From the NCBI GenBank assembly GCA_020249465.1, contig JADCFP010000046.1:1-46690 (forward strand): a DNA stretch of 46,690 nucleotides, read 5' to 3'. Source of the stretch: Roseomonas sp. (GTDB taxonomy: Bacteria > Pseudomonadota > Alphaproteobacteria > Acetobacterales > Acetobacteraceae). Positions 32,210 to 41,777 of the stretch are shown here, piece by piece. The notes below the pieces were generated by a model. It was given only the letters and a program-made list of their open reading frames with translations. It made no database searches and had not been told where the DNA came from. The position numbers were made by a program, and so were the translations under genes. How positions within the stretch are numbered: the stretch's first letter is position 1; every line of letters starts with the position of its first letter.

Positions 32210-33183
32210 GGCGCGGCCAATTCCTTGGCGCGGAGACAGGCCGCCCAATGATCCGCTTCCTCCAGGATCAGCGGTGGCAGACTCTCACTGCAAGCGGGCT
32301 GGGCATGCCGGCAGCGCACACTATAACGGCAACCAGGCGGGCGGCGCGCAGGATCGGGCAGGGTGCCGGGAATGGCAATCAGCCGCGCGCGATCTTCGGT
32401 GATGGAGGGCACGCATTCCAGCAGGCCGCGCGTATAGGGATGCACCGGGTGGTCGAAGATGCGCGTGACGGGTGCTTCTTCAATCACGCGCCCGGCATAC
32501 ATCACCAGCACGCGATCAGCGGTTTCCGCAATCACGCCCATATTATGCGTAATGATCATGATCGCCATGCGGAACTCATCGCGCAAATCCATGAGCAGAT
32601 CGAGGATTTGTGCCTGGATGGTCACATCCAGCGCCGTGGTGGGTTCATCGGCGATCAGCAGCTTTGGGTTGCAGGCAAGTGCGATGGCGATCATCACGCG
32701 CTGGCGCTGCCCGCCAGACATCTGGTGCGGATAATCATCCAGGCGCCGGGCAGCAGAGGGAATCCCCACCTTGTCCAACATATCAATCGCGCGTTTGCGC
32801 AAAGCGGCGGCGGGCAGGGTTTCATGCGCGCGGATGGTTTCCATGATCTGATCGCCGATGGAAAACACCGGGTTCAGCGATGTCATGGGTTCCTGGAAAA
32901 TCATCGCAATGCCCGGGCCACGAATGCGCTGCATTTCTCGCGCCGAAAGCCTCGTCAGCTCCTGTCCCTGGAATTTCACGCTACCGGCGGCGATGCGCGC
33001 TGGTGGGCGTGGCAGCAGGCCCATGATGGTGAGTGCCGTAACACTTTTGCCGCTGCCGCTTTCGCCGACAATGCCCAGGATCTCACCTTCCTTGAGCGAG
33101 AAGGATACATCCTCAATAGCGGTGATTTCGCCGCGCCCGGTCATGAAGGCCGTGGTCAGCCCCTGCACATCAAGCAAAGTCAC
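32206..33183 (-). CDS. Peptide/opine-type ABC transporter ATP-binding protein (DppD/OppD-like)
   Basis: A 325-residue ATPase with Walker [10 protein letters not shown]-loop [13 protein letters not shown], signature MSGGQRQR, Walker [13 protein letters not shown], and the H-loop ITHN. The C-terminal extension has [14 protein letters not shown]. The start is a GTG at 33183 overlapping the permease stop (GTGA); no ATG is nearby upstream. It pairs with the DppF-like ATPase to drive import through the two permeases encoded upstream. Confidence 0.93.
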   Translation of the reverse strand: MTLLDVQGLTTAFMTGRGEITAIEDVSFSLKEGEILGIVGESGSGKSVTALTIMGLLPRPPARIAAGSVKFQGQELTRLSAREMQRIRGPGIAMIFQEPMTSLNPVFSIGDQIMETIRAHETLPAAALRKRAIDMLDKVGIPSAARRLDDYPHQMSGGQRQRVMIAIALACNPKLLIADEPTTALDVTIQAQILDLLMDLRDEFRMAIMIITHNMGVIAETADRVLVMYAGRVIEEAPVTRIFDHPVHPYTRGLLECVPSITEDRARLIAIPGTLPDPARRPPGCRYSVRCRHAQPACSESLPPLILEEADHWAACLRAKELAAP

Positions 33184-34070
33184 TGTTGAATCCTGAGCCG
33201 GGGGTCGAGAACATCGCGCAGGCCATCCCCAAGGAAATTCAAGCCCATCACGGTGATCATCAGCGCAATGCCGGGGATGGTAATGATCCAGGGGGCCTCA
33301 CGCATGAAATCGCGCCCTTCGGCCATGATATTGCCCCAGGTTGGCGTGGGCGGCACGGCACCAACGCCAAGGAAGGAAAGCGTTGCTTCCGACAGCACCG
33401 CGAAGGCGAAAAGAAAGGAAAGCTGCACAATCACCGGCGCCATGGCATTGGGCAGGATATGGCGCGTCAGGATACGCCAGTGGCCCGCGCCAGCGGCAAC
33501 GGCCGCTTGGACGAATTCCATCTCTCGCAGTACAATCACAGAAGAACGCACAATGCGCGCCGTGCGCGGAATATAGACAATCCCCAAAGCCAGAATGACA
33601 TTGAAGGTGGAAGGCCCCAGCACTGATGTGACCGCGATGGCGAGCAGAATGGCCGGGAAAGCCATCAGCGCATCATTGATGCGCATGAGCAGATTATCAA
33701 TGCGCCGGAAATAGCCTGCGGCGGCGCCGATCAAAATACCGAACACCGCATTCAGCGCCACCACAGACGCACCAATCAGCATGGAAAGCTGTGCGCCCCA
33801 GACCACGCGCGACCACAGGCTACGGCCAAAACTATCCGTGCCAAAGACCCAACCCTCACCTGGCGGCTTGAATTTGTTGCGCATGGAAAGGCGATTTGGA
33901 TCAACATCGGTAATCCAAGGCGCCAGAATGGCAGTAATGGCAATGATCAGAAACAGCACCAGCCCGGTCATGAACAAACGATGCCGCAGCAGGCGCTTGA
34001 TGGTGGCCCGCGCCGGGTGCTCACGCTTCAGCGCAATGCCTTCGGCGTCTATCATTGTGGCGTCACTCAT
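33180..34070 (-). CDS. Peptide/opine-type ABC transporter permease (DppC-like)
   Basis: A 296-residue inner-membrane permease. The N-terminal cytoplasmic segment with RLLRHRLFMTGLVLFL starts the first helix (about residue 34), followed by the periplasmic DPNRL ... GTDSFGRSLWSRVVWG segment typical of DppC/OppC. The EAA loop AAVAAGAGHWRILTRHILPNAMAPVIVQ contacts the ATPases, and the last helix ends with NFLGDGLRDVLDPRLR. The ATG at 34070 overlaps the DppB-like stop by eight bases; the upstream TTG at 34088 is less likely. About six membrane helices. Confidence 0.93.
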   Translation of the reverse strand: MSDATMIDAEGIALKREHPARATIKRLLRHRLFMTGLVLFLIIAITAILAPWITDVDPNRLSMRNKFKPPGEGWVFGTDSFGRSLWSRVVWGAQLSMLIGASVVALNAVFGILIGAAAGYFRRIDNLLMRINDALMAFPAILLAIAVTSVLGPSTFNVILALGIVYIPRTARIVRSSVIVLREMEFVQAAVAAGAGHWRILTRHILPNAMAPVIVQLSFLFAFAVLSEATLSFLGVGAVPPTPTWGNIMAEGRDFMREAPWIITIPGIALMITVMGLNFLGDGLRDVLDPRLRIQQ

Positions 34071-35007
34071 AGCGCACCCTGGGATCAATCAGGGCGTAGA
34101 GGACATCAACCAGGATATTCACCAAGACCAGAAAAGTCGTCACCAGCAAAAGCCCGCCTTGCACCATGGGGTAATCGCGGCTTAGCACCGCTTGCGTCAG
34201 CAATTGCCCCATGCCGGGGAGGGAGAATAGCGCTTCCGTCACCACCGCACCCGACAGTAAAAGGGAGATGATGATCCCAACCACCGTCACAATCGGGATC
34301 AGCGCATTGGCCAAGGCGTGTTTCAGGATCACCTGGCGTTCCGGCAGACCCTTGGCGCGCGCGGTGCGTACATAATCCTGTCGCAACACTTCCAACATGC
34401 CGGACCGCGTGATGCGCGCGAGCAAGCCGGCTTGCAGCAAGGCGAGCGATATGGCCGGCATGGTGGTGCTGCGCAGCCAGCCGATCGGGTCTTGCGAGAA
34501 AGGCACATAACCGCCGCTGGGCAGCCACCCAAGCTGTACGGCGAAGAAAATGATCATGAGCAGGCCAAGAAAGAAACCTGGGATGGAAATGCCAAGCATG
34601 GCAATCATCATCGCCAGCTGATCCACCCAGGTATTCTGGCGTAGTGCGGCGATGATGCCGCTCGCGACCCCAATCAGCAGCGTCAGCACCAAGGCATAAA
34701 GCGAAAGCCCGATGGTCACGGGCAAGCGTTCCATGGTGGCGGCCAGCACACCCTTGCCGAGCAGCAGCGATTTGCCAAAATCACCTTGCAGCAATCCCTG
34801 ATAGTAATGCAGCAATTGCAGCAGCAAGGGCTCATCCAGGCCAAGATCGCGAAGCAGTTGTTCAATCTGCGCTGGGGTGGCGGATGGCCCGGCGATGGAT
34901 GCTGCCGGGTCACCAGGGATCAGACGCATCAGCCCGAAGCTAATCAGACTGACAATGAACAATACCGGAATGGCGCTGAGCAGCCGGCGGAGCGCGACCA
35001 GAATCAA
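34063..35007 (-). CDS. Peptide/opine-type ABC transporter permease (DppB-like)
   Basis: A 314-residue inner-membrane permease beginning [30 protein letters not shown], the standard DppB/OppB N-terminus. The EAA loop is [25 protein letters not shown], and the end is [20 protein letters not shown]. The start is a TTG at 35007, with GGAG about 11 bases upstream; no ATG is available before the conserved N-terminus. It lies 28 bases after the substrate-binding protein gene. It pairs with the DppC-like permease. Confidence 0.92.
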   Translation of the reverse strand: MILVALRRLLSAIPVLFIVSLISFGLMRLIPGDPAASIAGPSATPAQIEQLLRDLGLDEPLLLQLLHYYQGLLQGDFGKSLLLGKGVLAATMERLPVTIGLSLYALVLTLLIGVASGIIAALRQNTWVDQLAMMIAMLGISIPGFFLGLLMIIFFAVQLGWLPSGGYVPFSQDPIGWLRSTTMPAISLALLQAGLLARITRSGMLEVLRQDYVRTARAKGLPERQVILKHALANALIPIVTVVGIIISLLLSGAVVTEALFSLPGMGQLLTQAVLSRDYPMVQGGLLLVTTFLVLVNILVDVLYALIDPRVRYE

Positions 35008-35035
35008 GGTAAATCGCGCTCCCTAAGCATGAAGC

Positions 35036-36610
35036 TCAACGCTCAATCCACACATTGGAAAAGCGCGGAATACGGAAGGGTGCGAAGCCTTTCACATTGG
35101 CGCGCGATGCCTGAACCTTGGTGAGAGAGCCGAAGGGATAGGCATAGGCACGTTCCAGCACCAGGCGCTGCATGCGGGCAAAGGCTTCCTGCCGTGCTGC
35201 CGGGTCGCGCAGGATGTTCATGTCATTCCAGGCGGCCAGCACTTCCGGATCGTCCTTGTCGTCCCGCGGGCGATAGGCCGCATTCGGCGAAACGAGGAAC
35301 TGCATGGTGGCAAGTGCGCCAAGCGCGGGCTGCGTGCCCCAGCCGGAATGGAAGAAGTGCCATTCAGTGGAATTCAGCCGCTGGGACATTTGCACCGATG
35401 TCGGCCAATCCACCACACGAAGCGACGCGTTGATGCCAATTGCCTTCAGCTGCTGTTCCATGACAAGCGCCGCGTTATACATCGGCGTCAGGTCCCGGTT
35501 GGTCAGGATGATGATCGGTTCGTTGCGATAGCCTGATTCTCGCAGCAAGGCGCGGGCTCGCTGCTGATTGTTGATATTGTAGGTTTCCTTGCCAGCATCC
35601 GTAAAACTTGGCTGGTTCGGGTATTGGAAACCTACATTTAGCCGATAGTTATTGTCGGAAGCGGCATCCATGATGTCTTCCATACCAAGCGCCGCTTGCA
35701 CGGCGCGCCGGAAGGTCAGGTTATCAGTCGGCGCCAGCGAAGTATTGGGCAGCGCGATTTGGATCCACCAATTCTGCAAGGGCAGGATGGTGATTGCGGG
35801 GTTGCGGCGTAGCGCTTCCACCGAACGTGTCGGTACATCTTCCACCACATGCAGTGCGCCGGTTTCCAAGCCCGCCACGCGGGCGCTGGCTTCGGTCACG
35901 ATGCGGAAGGTCACGGTATCCAGGCAGGCGACGCGATAGCCACCAAAGCCCATGCGCTGTTCATAAGCGGTATTGGGCTTATAGGCATCAAAACGGCCAA
36001 GCCTGGCATGGCTGCCGGGGACGAATTCCAACAGGCGGAAAGGCCCGGTGCCGACAGGGCGCAGTTGCTGGCGTTCATCATCCTTGTGTTCTGATGGGAT
36101 GATGACAATGGGGACCGAGAAGGAAGACAGCGCCTCAACAAAGGTCGGCTGCACCTGCTTCATGCGGATGATGAAGGTATGCGCATCCGGCGTTTCCCAG
36201 CCCGCGACATTATCCAGCGTGCTGCGCTGCAAGCCAATCCGATTATAGCGATCAAAGGAAGCGGCGACATCGGCGGATGTCAGCGCCTTGCCATTATGGA
36301 AGGTAATGCCCTGGCGGAGCTTGAAAGTATAGCTCAGGCCATCCGGGGCTTCCTGCATGGATTCCGCCAATTCCGGGATCGGCCGATTACTGTCATCGCG
36401 CGTGATCAGCGTCTCGTAGATATTCATCGCGATATTGCGCGTAGAAATCGTGCTGGACGTCATCTGATCCAGCGAATTGACATTGGCTTCCTGGCCAAAC
36501 ACCAGGTCTCCGCCGCGCGTAGGGCAGGTGAAAGGGGCGGCCAGCAGCGGCGCCGCTGACAAGGCCATGGCAGCAGCAACAAGGCCCGTGCTGAGACTGA
36601 GGCGTTTCAT
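35036..36610 (-). CDS. Peptide/opine-type ABC transporter substrate-binding protein
   Basis: A 524-residue periplasmic receptor of the SBP_bac_5 (DppA/OppA) family. The Sec signal peptide ends at about residue 24 (LLA-APFTCP). Family segments include GGDLVFGQEANVNSLDQ, ELAESMQEAPDGLSYTFKLRQGITFHNGKALTSADVAASFDR, the VGTGPFRLLEFVPG segment, and a C-terminal LERAYAYPFGSLTKVQASRANVKGF. A cysteine pair (Cys29 and one in YRVACLDTV) might form a disulfide. The ATG at 36610 has GGGAG upstream. It is the second gene of the operon, 54 bases after the amidohydrolase-like gene. The ligand may be a peptide, an opine, glutathione or an amide; sequence does not decide. Confidence 0.93.
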   Translation of the reverse strand: MKRLSLSTGLVAAAMALSAAPLLAAPFTCPTRGGDLVFGQEANVNSLDQMTSSTISTRNIAMNIYETLITRDDSNRPIPELAESMQEAPDGLSYTFKLRQGITFHNGKALTSADVAASFDRYNRIGLQRSTLDNVAGWETPDAHTFIIRMKQVQPTFVEALSSFSVPIVIIPSEHKDDERQQLRPVGTGPFRLLEFVPGSHARLGRFDAYKPNTAYEQRMGFGGYRVACLDTVTFRIVTEASARVAGLETGALHVVEDVPTRSVEALRRNPAITILPLQNWWIQIALPNTSLAPTDNLTFRRAVQAALGMEDIMDAASDNNYRLNVGFQYPNQPSFTDAGKETYNINNQQRARALLRESGYRNEPIIILTNRDLTPMYNAALVMEQQLKAIGINASLRVVDWPTSVQMSQRLNSTEWHFFHSGWGTQPALGALATMQFLVSPNAAYRPRDDKDDPEVLAAWNDMNILRDPAARQEAFARMQRLVLERAYAYPFGSLTKVQASRANVKGFAPFRIPRFSNVWIER

Positions 36611-36664
36611 CCATGCTCTCCCGTTATTTGTGGTGAGGTAGCTTCATGCGCGCTTGGGGCGGCG

Positions 36665-38875
36665 TCAACCATTATCGGTGAGCCCGGCGAAGCGGCGCAC
36701 AACATTTTCCGTGAGGCGACTGATCGGCCCTTCAAAGCCCTGGCGCCAGAGGCTGCCGCAATAGGTGATGGAACCAACCGCGAACACGGCACCGCCGCCG
36801 GGCATTTCAAAATAGATGATCTCACCACGCTTCAAAGCCTGCGCCTTTTCGCCATTCACGGTATTGACGTGGGAGAGCAGTTCTTCCGGCACCGCGACAA
36901 AGGAAGCGGGCGGGTCTTCGGAAACGGCCAGGATCGCCGTGCCATCGGGCGTGCCAAGGGCAGGGTCCGCGCGGTCCAATTCAAAGCCGGCTGCCCCGCC
37001 GCCGGAAAGCCCGTAATCGCCGATGGTCTCGCCTTCCACGCCCTCAAACATCCAGGCATGGCGTGGGTCGCGCGCCGGCGGCAGCAGGCGATAATAGGTG
37101 CCTTCAAACAAGCCCTGACCGGAAAAGCCCACACCCGCCAATTGCTGTGGTGGCCGGCGATTGCGCCGCCATAGCCCGCCATAGGCGCCATCGGTCTGGT
37201 GGTAATACTCGCCGGGCTCGGCGGCCCAGGCGCGAATGCCGCCCTCGGCGCGGCGCAATTCAAAGACGCCCGGCATATCGGCAGGCTGGGCGATGCGCCA
37301 ATAAAAGCCATTGCCGCCGAGATACATCATGCGCCCACCGCTCCGCGTGTAAGCATATAGCGCATCAAGCGTTTGCGGCGTGTGATATTCCGGGTGCGAT
37401 CCCGTCATCACCACCTTGTAATTCGCCAGCAGCGCCGCGCCTTCGGCATGCAAATCATGATCGGTGATCACGTCAAACTGCAAGCCGCGCGCTTCCAGCC
37501 AGGCCAGGATATGCGTATCGGCCGGGTAGTGGCGCAGCCCCGATCCCTTTGCGTCATTGAAGGTGAGGAACCCCGGCCGCATGGTCATGATTGGGCGCAG
37601 CCGCGATGAAAAGGCGATGCCGCTATTATCCGGATGGCGGTTATAGGTGGAGCGTCCATAGATCGGGAAATCATCCGGATTATGCGGATAAGCGCCCCAA
37701 GCCGCGACGCGCGCGCGATAGGCTGCATCCGCATTGCCGCGCGAATGATTGGCATAGGCCTGATAGGTGAAGGTGGATGCGAGGAAAGCAATCGGCGCTG
37801 TCGCCGTGCCGCGCGGGGGCAGCACATAAAACGGTATGTGATCCTCACCTTCGGCGCAGGAGATATGAAAGGCATAGGCGCCGGAACGCAAATCCGCAGG
37901 CACCGTGAAGCTGAAATCATCTGCCCAGCCGCAATCGCTCAAATCATCGGCGTGGAAATGGATGGCGGCGTAATCGGCCGGTGCGTGGCGCCAGCACATC
38001 TCCGCACCCGACCAACGCGCACCCACCACGGCGCGGGTTGGCAGATTCACCAGATCGCCATGGCAGGCTTGCGGGCCGATATCCTCCACGCGTTGCGTCG
38101 CAATGCCGCGCGCAAAATCCCAACCCGCCAGAAGCCCCGGCATCACAGCGGCAAGCGGCTGATCCGGGCGTGGCCATTCGGTGAAAAACCCGGCCCGGAT
38201 GGCAGGGTCTTCGATCTTGCCGGTCAGATGTGCGGCGGGCGCGGCAGCGCCTTCGGCGGCAATCATCACCACGCCCGCGCCATCGGGCAGCGTCATGCCG
38301 GCCGCAAAGATTTCCCGCGTGCTGGCGGGGCTGGCATCTTCAATAGATTGCGCGCCGAGCAGGATGCGCCCACTGGCGGGATCGGCACTGAGCCACAGCC
38401 GATGCCAGCGGCGCAGCGCCAAGGGCGCGCCCAGGCCAAGCTGCCGCTCACCGCCCGGCCAAGTGACCCGCGCTATCGGCCCATGCGGCCCGACCGCTAG
38501 CGTCACGCTTTGCCCGGCCTGTTCTTCGCTGATCACGGCGGCTTCGGCGTTGGGCTGCGCCTGGAACCAGACCAGCGCGGTCCAGGTGGTGGGTCCCGCC
38601 GCGCGCTTGGGCGCCTTTGGAATCAGCGCATAGGACCCAAGCCGGATCGGCTGATGGCGGCCCTGAAATTCGGCATCGAAGCGCGCCGAAAGGTCCTCAA
38701 ACCGCAGCCCCGGTCCGGCCGGGTTCGGGTCGCCAGAAATCACGCGCCGCAGCCTGGCCCGGCAGCGCCCGCCGCTCGGCATGCTGACCTTCACCGCTAG
38801 GCTTTCGCCAGGGCGTGCGGAAAAACGGTCCAGATAGCCGGTGATGGGCAATTCGGCGGGCTTGGCTTCGGCCAT
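36665..38875 (-). CDS. N,N-dimethylformamidase large (beta) subunit-like protein
   Basis: A 736-residue protein resembling the large subunit of N,N-dimethylformamidase (DmfA2), an iron-dependent amidohydrolase that splits dimethylformamide into formate and dimethylamine. It starts with the ITGYLDRFSARPGESLAVKVS beta-rich region, followed by an LamG-like domain (about 110-230), and a catalytic glutamine-amidotransferase-like fold (about 330-700) with TFTYQAYANHSRGN, YGRSTYNRHPDNSG, MTGSHPEYHTPQTLDAL and YLGGNGFYWRI. The characterised enzyme uses a Tyr/Tyr/Glu iron site; I did not align those residues individually. The small alpha subunit gene was not found nearby. It is the first gene of the seven-gene operon; the ATG at 38875 follows AAGGAAA. 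Substrate is probably some amide, not necessarily DMF. Confidence 0.88.
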   Translation of the reverse strand: MAEAKPAELPITGYLDRFSARPGESLAVKVSMPSGGRCRARLRRVISGDPNPAGPGLRFEDLSARFDAEFQGRHQPIRLGSYALIPKAPKRAAGPTTWTALVWFQAQPNAEAAVISEEQAGQSVTLAVGPHGPIARVTWPGGERQLGLGAPLALRRWHRLWLSADPASGRILLGAQSIEDASPASTREIFAAGMTLPDGAGVVMIAAEGAAAPAAHLTGKIEDPAIRAGFFTEWPRPDQPLAAVMPGLLAGWDFARGIATQRVEDIGPQACHGDLVNLPTRAVVGARWSGAEMCWRHAPADYAAIHFHADDLSDCGWADDFSFTVPADLRSGAYAFHISCAEGEDHIPFYVLPPRGTATAPIAFLASTFTYQAYANHSRGNADAAYRARVAAWGAYPHNPDDFPIYGRSTYNRHPDNSGIAFSSRLRPIMTMRPGFLTFNDAKGSGLRHYPADTHILAWLEARGLQFDVITDHDLHAEGAALLANYKVVMTGSHPEYHTPQTLDALYAYTRSGGRMMYLGGNGFYWRIAQPADMPGVFELRRAEGGIRAWAAEPGEYYHQTDGAYGGLWRRNRRPPQQLAGVGFSGQGLFEGTYYRLLPPARDPRHAWMFEGVEGETIGDYGLSGGGAAGFELDRADPALGTPDGTAILAVSEDPPASFVAVPEELLSHVNTVNGEKAQALKRGEIIYFEMPGGGAVFAVGSITYCGSLWRQGFEGPISRLTENVVRRFAGLTDNG

Positions 38876-39001
38876 GGTGGTTTCCTTCCCCTTTCCCCCG
38901 ATGCTCCGCGCCCCGCCTGCCGCCGTCAACACCCGCCCCAATGGTCAGGCATGCCCGATTTGTGCAAGGCTTGTCGCAGGGAACGGTTCAAGAGGGTCCA
39001 A

Positions 39002-39766
39002 ATGGCCGCGATCATCGAAAAACTGAGCGATAGCCGGGCAGAGGCGCGCGAATGGGAACTCCGCTGCGATATGGCGGCGGTGTTTCGTATTGGCGCGAGG
39101 CTCGGCTGGAATGAGCATATCGGCAACCATAACAGCCTGATGCTGCCCGATGAGGCTGAGCCGCGCTTCCTGATCAACCCGCGCGGCTATTTGTTCCAGG
39201 AATTGAAAGCATCCGATTTGATTGTGTGTGATCTGGAAGGGCGCGTGCTGCGTGGTAGTGGTGAACTGCGCAAGGTTGCCTTTCATATCCATACGCGCAT
39301 CCATCTGGCCAATCCGGCGGCGACCTGCGTCATTCATGTCCATCCCCGGCATTTGACCGCGCTTTCGATGGTGCAGGGCGCGGAATTCGCGTTATCGCAT
39401 CACAACAACCTGCTGCTGAATGATCGCACGGTTTATGATGACGAAGGCGATCAGCCGGTGCATAGCAATGAGGAAGGGGACCGCATTGCGCGGCTGATGG
39501 GCGATAAGACCATCATGCTGATGCGCGGCCATGGCGTGACCGTGGTGGGACCAACCGTGCATGACGCTTTTGATGAATGCTACATGGCGGAACGCACCTG
39601 CATGTATCAGCTGACGGCGATGCAAACCGGGCGGCCCTTGCATAAGCTGCCGGATAACCTCCGACGTAACCATACGGGGCCATGGGGTGAAAAGCTTGAT
39701 GCGCGGCTGCATCTGAATGCCTGGCGCCGCTTATTGGACCGGGAAGAACCTGATTACGCGCGCTGA
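39002..39766 (+). CDS. Class II aldolase/adducin family protein
   Basis: A 254-residue zinc-dependent aldolase-fold protein (fuculose/ribulose phosphate aldolase family; decarboxylases and dehydratases also occur). NEHIGNHNSLML and INPRGYLFQELKASDLIV (about 37-72) are the substrate-phosphate and carboxylate loops. HPRH within VIHVHPRHLTALS provides zinc ligands, and MLMRGHGVTVVG provides the third histidine. The ATG at 39002 has GAGGG six bases upstream; an ATG at 38951 would add 17 residues that do not match the family start. It diverges from the amidase operon and is followed after 26 bases by a Bug receptor, likely one transcript. Confidence 0.9.
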   Translation: MAAIIEKLSDSRAEAREWELRCDMAAVFRIGARLGWNEHIGNHNSLMLPDEAEPRFLINPRGYLFQELKASDLIVCDLEGRVLRGSGELRKVAFHIHTRIHLANPAATCVIHVHPRHLTALSMVQGAEFALSHHNNLLLNDRTVYDDEGDQPVHSNEEGDRIARLMGDKTIMLMRGHGVTVVGPTVHDAFDECYMAERTCMYQLTAMQTGRPLHKLPDNLRRNHTGPWGEKLDARLHLNAWRRLLDREEPDYAR

Positions 39767-39792
39767 ACCAGAAGAAAGAACGGGAGCAAACC

Positions 39793-40767
39793 ATGATTCA
39801 ACGTCGCAGCCTTCTTGCCACGCCACTTGCCCTTGGCCTCGCCAGTCCTGCCATTGCGCAAGCGCCCTGGCCCAATCGACCGGTGCGCGTGATTGTCGGC
39901 TTTCCACCGGGCGGGTCGCTGGATGTCATGACGCGGCTTGCCTGCGAAGTCTTGTCCCGCCGCTTCGGGCAGAATTTCATTGTGGAGACGCGTTCAGGCG
40001 CGTCGGGCAATATCGGCACGGAAGCCATCGCGCGCGCCACGCCGGATGGCTACACCATCGGCACGATCAGCATGCACAACAGCGTGATCAACCCGATGCT
40101 GTTCAAAACCTTGCCCTATGATCCGGAGCGCGATTTCGCCTGGATCAGCGCCATGTGGGATTTGCCCAATGTGGTCGCGGTGCCGGCGCAGCATGTGCCC
40201 GCGCAAACCCTGCAGGAATTCATCACCTGGGCGAAGGCGCGGCGGGGCGGCATCAGCTACGGGTCGTCAGGTGTTGGCACCACCATTCATCTTTCTGGCG
40301 CCTATCTGCTTGGGCGCGCCGGGATTGAAGCCACGCATGTTGCTTTCCGCGGAGCGGCGCAGACCATTCCGGCGATGCTTTCGGGTGATATCCAGCTCGC
40401 GGTGGATAATCTTGCCAGCTATGTCGGCGTTATTCAGGAAGGGCGCATTCGTCCGCTGGCTGTTACCTTGCCGGAACGCTGGCCCGCCATGCCCAATGTG
40501 CCGACCATGGCGGAAGCGGGGATGGATAATTTCAATGTCAGCCCCTGGCATATGTGGGGCGGCCCTCGCGCCATGCCGCGCGAGATTGTGGACAGGATAT
40601 CTTCTGAAATCCGCGCGGCTTTTGCCGATCCGGAATTGCAGCAACGCGCCATCAGCATGGGTGCGCGGCTGACAGGTTCAACGCCGGAAGAACTGGCCGC
40701 GCGGCTGAAGCGCGAACAGCCGATCTGGGCTGAGATGGTCAGAATTTCCGGCGCGCAGCCTGAATAG
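39793..40767 (+). CDS. Bug-family (tripartite tricarboxylate) substrate-binding protein
   Basis: A 324-residue periplasmic receptor with signal peptide MIQRRSLLATPLALGLASPA, cleaved near IA-QAPWPNRP. Conserved segments: VRVIVGFPPGGSLDVMTR, FIVETRSGASGNIGTE, PDGYTIGTISMHNS, ISYGSSGVGTTIHLSG, ATHVAFRGAAQTIPAMLSG and MPNVPTMAEAG. The ATG follows GGGAGCAAACC. It lies 26 bases after the class II aldolase gene on the same strand, which suggests that its ligand enters a pathway using that enzyme. No membrane subunits are near. Confidence 0.94.
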   Translation: MIQRRSLLATPLALGLASPAIAQAPWPNRPVRVIVGFPPGGSLDVMTRLACEVLSRRFGQNFIVETRSGASGNIGTEAIARATPDGYTIGTISMHNSVINPMLFKTLPYDPERDFAWISAMWDLPNVVAVPAQHVPAQTLQEFITWAKARRGGISYGSSGVGTTIHLSGAYLLGRAGIEATHVAFRGAAQTIPAMLSGDIQLAVDNLASYVGVIQEGRIRPLAVTLPERWPAMPNVPTMAEAGMDNFNVSPWHMWGGPRAMPREIVDRISSEIRAAFADPELQQRAISMGARLTGSTPEELAARLKREQPIWAEMVRISGAQPE

Positions 40768-40792
40768 GGCGGGGCCTGATCAGCCCAAAACG

Positions 40793-40818
40793 GCGTGACC
40801 CTTAGGTGCGGGTCACGC
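40793..40818 (-). terminator. Stem-loop terminator of the arg transcript
   Basis: GCGTGACCC (40793-40801) and GGGTCACGC (40810-40818) are a perfect 9-bp stem with an 8-base loop. Read on the minus strand it is followed by CGTTTT, so it most likely ends argD-argF. It sits eight bases from the argF stop. Confidence 0.7.
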
Positions 40819-40826
40819 GCCTAACC

Positions 40827-41777
40827 TCACGCCAGCCCCAAGGCCCAAAGCAGCACGCCCTTTTGTGCATGAAGGCGGTTTTCCGCCTCATCAAACACCA
40901 CGCTTTGCGAGCCATCCATCACCTCATCGGTGATTTCCTCACCGCGATGCGCGGGCAGGCAATGCATGACAATCGCATCCGGCGCGGCGTGCTTCAGTAA
41001 AGCCGCGTTCAATTGATAGGGCGCCAAAAGATTATGTCGGCTTTCCGCGCGCCCATCGCGTTCATCAGACATGGAAACCCAGGTATCCGTCACCACGCAG
41101 CGCGCATCACGCACAGCGGCAATGGGATCATGGGTCAGTTCCACCTTGGCACCCTGCGCGCGCGCCCATGCAATCAGCTCGGCAGGTGGGGCCAATTCCG
41201 GCGGCGTTGCCAACCTCAGCGTGAAGCCAAAGCGCGCTGCCGCCTGGATGAAGGATTGCGCGACATTATTGCCATCACCCGTCCAGGCCAGGACTTGCCC
41301 GGCGATGGGGCCGCGATGCTCTTCGAAGGTCATGACATCGGCCATCAATTGGCAGGGATGCGATACATCCGTGAGCCCATTGATCACCGGCACCGTAGCA
41401 TGTGCGGCCAATTCGCGGATCTTCTGCACATTATCTGTGCGCAGCATGATGGCATCCACATAGCGCGACAGCACTTTCGCGGTATCGGCCGGTGTCTCAC
41501 CACGTCCTAACTGCATGTCCTTCGATGAGAGCACCACAACATCGCCGCCCAATTGGCGGATGCCGACTTCAAAGGAAACGCGCGTACGGGTCGAAGGTTT
41601 TTCGAAAATCAGGGCAATGGATTTGCCAGCCAAGGGCTTGCCGGCAAGCTCGCCCCGCTTGGCGCGGCTGGCCACATCCAGCATCCGGCGCAGCACCGCC
41701 GGTTCAAGATCCATCAATTCCAAAAAGTGGCGGGGCGGCGCATCGCCGCCCCTGACCGATTTCAACATGGCACTCAT
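40827..41777 (-). CDS. argF: Ornithine carbamoyltransferase
   Basis: A 316-residue cytoplasmic enzyme that joins ornithine and carbamoyl phosphate into citrulline in arginine synthesis. Signature motifs: FEKPSTRTR (carbamoyl-phosphate site, STRTR at residues 62-66), [11 protein letters not shown] (HPCQ at 140-143), VSMSDERD for ornithine, and [11 protein letters not shown]. The length is normal. Its ATG overlaps the argD stop by four bases, so the two are coupled. Confidence 0.98.
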   Translation of the reverse strand: MSAMLKSVRGGDAPPRHFLELMDLEPAVLRRMLDVASRAKRGELAGKPLAGKSIALIFEKPSTRTRVSFEVGIRQLGGDVVVLSSKDMQLGRGETPADTAKVLSRYVDAIMLRTDNVQKIRELAAHATVPVINGLTDVSHPCQLMADVMTFEEHRGPIAGQVLAWTGDGNNVAQSFIQAAARFGFTLRLATPPELAPPAELIAWARAQGAKVELTHDPIAAVRDARCVVTDTWVSMSDERDGRAESRHNLLAPYQLNAALLKHAAPDAIVMHCLPAHRGEEITDEVMDGSQSVVFDEAENRLHAQKGVLLWALGLA

